Assembly: GCF_039544165.1 (NCBI RefSeq)
Contig: NZ_BAABLD010000007.1
Coordinates: 186,001-250,000 of the forward strand
Source of the DNA: Viridibacterium curvum
GTDB taxonomy: Bacteria; Pseudomonadota; Gammaproteobacteria; Burkholderiales; Rhodocyclaceae
Length of the DNA: 64,000 nt
Direction of reading: 5' to 3'
Shown here piece after piece: positions 60,768-64,000 of this stretch. The position numbers were made by a program, and so were the translations under genes. Under the pieces are notes generated by a model. It was given only the letters and a program-made list of their open reading frames with translations, ran no database searches and had not been told where the DNA came from. The stretch's first letter is position 1. Every line of letters begins with the position of its first letter.

Positions 60768-62129
60768 ATGAAGCCTTGCCGTGTTCTCGCCAGCCTCTTG
60801 CCTGTAGTACTGACGGGGCTTCTCTTTGCATGCGGGGGCGGCGGCGGTGGTACCTCCAGTGCGGCCGCCAGCAGCGTGACCAGCACCAGCAGCACCAGCA
60901 GCGCCAGCAGCAGCGCGGCGAGCAGTGTGACGAGCAGCGCGGCGAGCAGTGTGGCGAGCAGTGTGGCGAGCAGTGTGGCGTCCAGCGCCTCGTCGGCCTC
61001 GGTGCAATCGTCTTCGGTCAGCAGTGCGTCATCGTCGACCGCGACACAGGCCTGTTCAGTCACGAACTTCATGGGGCGCAGCCAGTTGCTGGTGGGCGCC
61101 TCGATGACCGACACCACAGCGGCAGCCGCACCGTTCGATGCGCGTTACCTCTATCTCGCCGGGGGCGTGCGTCCGGCAGGCACCTGCACCAGCAGTTGCT
61201 CGTCGGCGTGCGGCAACTGGTGGGGCTGCTGGCAGGACCCGGCTCAGGCGCCGGGGCAATATGTGCTGTGGCACCTCAACAACACCGCTTCCGCAACCTG
61301 GCAGGGTGCCTCGCGCCCGCAGATCCCGGTCATCACCTATTACGAGCAGTTGCACAGCTCGGGGCTGGGCGAAGGCGCCGCGCAACTGGGCGCGCTCAAC
61401 GATGCGGCGCAGCTCGGGCGCTATCTCGATGACTGGCGCTTCCTGCTGCAGACCATAGGCAGCAAGACGGCGATCCTGCACGTCGAGCCCGATCTGTGGG
61501 GCTATGTGCGCCAGCAGAACAGCAACCCCTCGCTGGTGCCCACCAAGGTCAAGAGCGCCAATGCAACGGACTGCAGCACGCAGGAAGACAGCGCGGCCGG
61601 CTTTGCCCGCTGCATGATTGCGATGGCGCGCAAATACGCACCAAACGTCAAGGTGGGGCTGCACGCCTCGCCGTGGACCTATACCTCCAGCGGCGACGCC
61701 ACCAGCCTGGGCAACTTCATGAAGGCGCTGGGCGCTGATCAGGGTGACTTCATCGTCACCGATCCGTCTGACCGCGACGCGGGCTACTACGACAGCCTTG
61801 GCCAGAATCGCTGGTGGACCGACACCACGGCGGCGCAATATCTTGCGTGGAGCAAGACCTTGTCCGAGACGGTCGGCAAACCCTCGATCATGTGGCAGAT
61901 CCCGCTGGGCAACATGTCGCAGAACAACACCACGAACCACTGGAAGGACAACCGCGTCGACTATCTCTTCGCCAACTTGCCGCAGGTGGCCAGCGCGCAC
62001 ATCGTGGCCTTGCTGTTCGGCGCGGGGGAGGGACAGCAGACCACGCCCGAGACCGACGGCGGCAACCTGATTGCCCGCACCAAGGCGAACTGGCAGGCGG
62101 GTGGCACGCCGCTCTGCGTGGCGCCCTGA
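60768..62129 (+). CDS. Serine-linker lipoprotein with a possible TIM-barrel glycoside-hydrolase domain
   Basis: 453 residues: lipobox LLFA-C with a six-glycine stretch, serine/alanine linker (about 27-90), then a 360-residue catalytic-looking domain. It contains SQLLVGASMTDTTAAAAPFDARYLYLAGG, ILHVEPDLWGYV, VKVGLHASPWTYTSSG, DFIVTDPSDRDAGYY and KPSIMWQIPLGN. The strand-acid pattern (HVEPD, VTDPSD) suggests a TIM barrel such as a glycosidase, and the linker style matches the pectate lyases, but no GH family is certain. Start may be 60759 or 60768; neither has a strong ribosome-binding site. Confidence 0.65.
   Translation: MKPCRVLASLLPVVLTGLLFACGGGGGGTSSAAASSVTSTSSTSSASSSAASSVTSSAASSVASSVASSVASSASSASVQSSSVSSASSSTATQACSVTNFMGRSQLLVGASMTDTTAAAAPFDARYLYLAGGVRPAGTCTSSCSSACGNWWGCWQDPAQAPGQYVLWHLNNTASATWQGASRPQIPVITYYEQLHSSGLGEGAAQLGALNDAAQLGRYLDDWRFLLQTIGSKTAILHVEPDLWGYVRQQNSNPSLVPTKVKSANATDCSTQEDSAAGFARCMIAMARKYAPNVKVGLHASPWTYTSSGDATSLGNFMKALGADQGDFIVTDPSDRDAGYYDSLGQNRWWTDTTAAQYLAWSKTLSETVGKPSIMWQIPLGNMSQNNTTNHWKDNRVDYLFANLPQVASAHIVALLFGAGEGQQTTPETDGGNLIARTKANWQAGGTPLCVAP
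60917..60976 (+). repeat. Tandem 12-bp repeat inside the serine linker
   Basis: Five units of GGCGAGCAGTGT (one unit degenerate) encode the repeated SSVA/SSAA linker. The array is in frame, so slippage would lengthen or shorten the linker by four residues without breaking the gene. Confidence 0.85.
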
Positions 62130-62261
62130 GCACACCTGCGCAGCACGCATGAGGGGGCGATGCCCCCTCTGCGGCACCGCTGCCGGTGAAGACTTCCGAC
62201 AGGCCTGTCGCTATGCTGCGCTGTGCCCCGAGAGGGGGCGTTGCGCTCACGGGAGGCAGGC

Positions 62262-63053
62262 ATGGGCAGGTTGCTCAAATTCTGGCTGGTCATGGTGACG
62301 GCCCTATGGGCGACGCTTGCGGGCGCGCAGCTTGACCAACGCGTGGTCGACATCCCGACGCGTCCGGGTGTGTCGCAACGCTTGCTTGTCCTCACACCCA
62401 CCGCGCCCCGCGCTGTCGCAATCCTCTTTGCGGGTGGTCATGGCGGATTGCAACTGACGGCCGAGGGTGCTTTCCGGTGGGGAGAGGGCAACTTTCTCAT
62501 TCGCAGCCGCAAGCTGTTTGTCGAGCAGGGCTTCGTTGTAGTGGTGGTTGATGCGCCCTCCGACCGGCAAAGTCCGCCCTTCCTGTCGGGGTATCGCCAG
62601 CGCCCCGATCACGTAGCCGACGTCAAGACGGTCATCGCCTGGGTGCGCGCGCAGGCACGCCTGCCGGTGTGGCTCGTTGGCACCAGTCGCGGCACGCAAT
62701 CCGTCGCCTGGGTGGCGAGCGAGCTGTCAGGCAGTGACGCCCCGGACGGCCTGTTGCTGAGTGCCACCATCCTGACCGACAAGGGCGGCCACCCCGTACC
62801 GGCAATGCCGCTGGCGGCGCTGCGCATGCCTGTGCTGGTCGTGCATCACGAGCGCGACGAATGCATGCACTGCGCCTTCAGCGAAGTCCCGGCCCTGATG
62901 GACAAGCTCGTCGCAGTGCCGCGCAAGAAGCTGCTTTCGTTCACCAGGGGTGTGAGTCGTGGCGACCCCTGCGAGGCCTTTGCCTATCACGGCTTCAATG
63001 GCATCGAGCGCGACGTGGTTGCGCAGGCTGCGGCGTGGATACTGGGCGAGTGA
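62262..63053 (+). CDS. Secreted alpha/beta hydrolase
   Basis: 263 residues with signal peptide (MGRLLKFWLVMVTALWATLAGA). Nucleophile region VGTSRGTQSVAWVAS, acid HHERDECMHCAF and histidine-containing YHGFNGIE support a dienelactone-hydrolase-like esterase fold. Substrate unknown; secretion suits an extracellular esterase acting with the polysaccharide lyases, which is inference. GGGAGG precedes the ATG at 62262. The gene is 132 bases downstream of the lipoprotein and could be cotranscribed. Confidence 0.82.
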   Translation: MGRLLKFWLVMVTALWATLAGAQLDQRVVDIPTRPGVSQRLLVLTPTAPRAVAILFAGGHGGLQLTAEGAFRWGEGNFLIRSRKLFVEQGFVVVVVDAPSDRQSPPFLSGYRQRPDHVADVKTVIAWVRAQARLPVWLVGTSRGTQSVAWVASELSGSDAPDGLLLSATILTDKGGHPVPAMPLAALRMPVLVVHHERDECMHCAFSEVPALMDKLVAVPRKKLLSFTRGVSRGDPCEAFAYHGFNGIERDVVAQAAAWILGE

Positions 63054-63197
63054 GCTCGCGGTGCCTGTGTCGCAGACGATAAAACTTATGCGTCACTGAA
63101 GTTCCCCGCGCCGAACTGCAGGAAACCCTGATGCCTGTTGTCATCTGAGCGCCTATACCGGAAGCACATGCATAGCCAGCGTGGAAGGAGGTGGGCC

Positions 63198-63395
63198 ATG
63201 GTACCGACGCCATTCAGGTTCTCGATGTCGCACGAGCTCTTTGAGACCGACGAACAGCGCGAGCTGGCGGGGTTGCATGATGAGCTGCTGCATCCGGGGG
63301 CGCCGCCCCTGTCGCTGGAAGACCCCTTTCTAGGTCAGCACGGTCTCATCAGTGAAGAGGAGAACATGGTGCTGATTAAGGGAACCTTCACCTGA
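63198..63395 (+). CDS. Hypothetical 65-residue protein
   Basis: Residues MVPTPFRFSMSHELFETDEQR...ISEEENMVLIKGTFT, acidic and soluble. AAGGAGG lies seven bases before the ATG, the best support that it is real. No family recognised. It is isolated between the hydrolase and the convergent ABC gene. Confidence 0.5.
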   Translation: MVPTPFRFSMSHELFETDEQRELAGLHDELLHPGAPPLSLEDPFLGQHGLISEEENMVLIKGTFT

Positions 63396-63427
63396 GCGCC
63401 CACTGACCGCAGGCGTACCGGTCATTG

Positions 63428-64000
<573 letters not shown>

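Overview
The window is high-GC bacterial DNA with a betaproteobacterial look. The evidence is a CIRCE-controlled groES-groEL pair, a BPSS1780-type membrane protein, MipA/OmpV, a JDVT-CTERM protein beside its presumed protease, and many serine-linker secreted enzymes. A Rhodocyclales/Zoogloeaceae-like plant-polysaccharide degrader fits best, but that placement is inference. I saw no rRNA, tRNA, CRISPR array, insertion sequence or prophage.

Left part (1-19.7 kb). glgC-glgA make glycogen, and pgm lies at 16-17.6 kb on the other strand. Next come an OmpW-like porin, a pirin and a PL9 pectate lyase preceded by a perfect 24-bp palindrome. A doxX/dioxygenase/ferredoxin operon diverges from a LysR regulator. 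A mipA/response regulator/histidine kinase/DUF4405 operon follows, then a decayed pirin fragment, an acetate-type transporter and four small genes of unknown function (two of them lipoproteins). A cytochrome b561 gene leads two yceI genes.

Pectinolytic part (19.7-31 kb). Three tandem PL1 pectate lyases share a TATACT promoter motif, patches of near-identity that suggest gene conversion, and strong hairpin terminators. The first two carry the same cysteine-containing C-terminal domain; the third carries a CBM6/35-like module. Beyond them are a YhgE/Pip membrane protein, a DUF4240 protein, a heparinase II/III-like lipoprotein and an ATPase.

Middle (32-46.4 kb). OmpA, DUF1992, a lipoprotein gamma-glutamyltransferase and mgtE precede a seven-gene translationally coupled minus-strand operon (BPSS1780, RDD, SpoIIM, DUF4129, DUF4350, MoxR, DUF58). 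mtgA and two small genes follow.

Most notable region (46.9-54.8 kb). A good sigma-54-type promoter precedes a lipoprotein with two CXXCH motifs, an OmpA-like lipoprotein, a CXXCH protein with six ASH-like repeats ending in a JDVT-CTERM sorting signal, and a tiny CPBP-type intramembrane protease (MrtJ-like) overlapping it by four bases. A porin follows. I read this as a dedicated surface-sorting system for redox-type proteins.

Right part (55-64 kb). groEL and groES are followed by an HxlR regulator divergent from a Tat-type hydrolase and an SDR, with three operator-like palindromes spaced exactly 34 bp apart. After a truncated ABC-transporter fragment come a serine-rich lipoprotein, a secreted hydrolase, a 65-residue orphan, and an ABC transporter gene that runs off the right edge.
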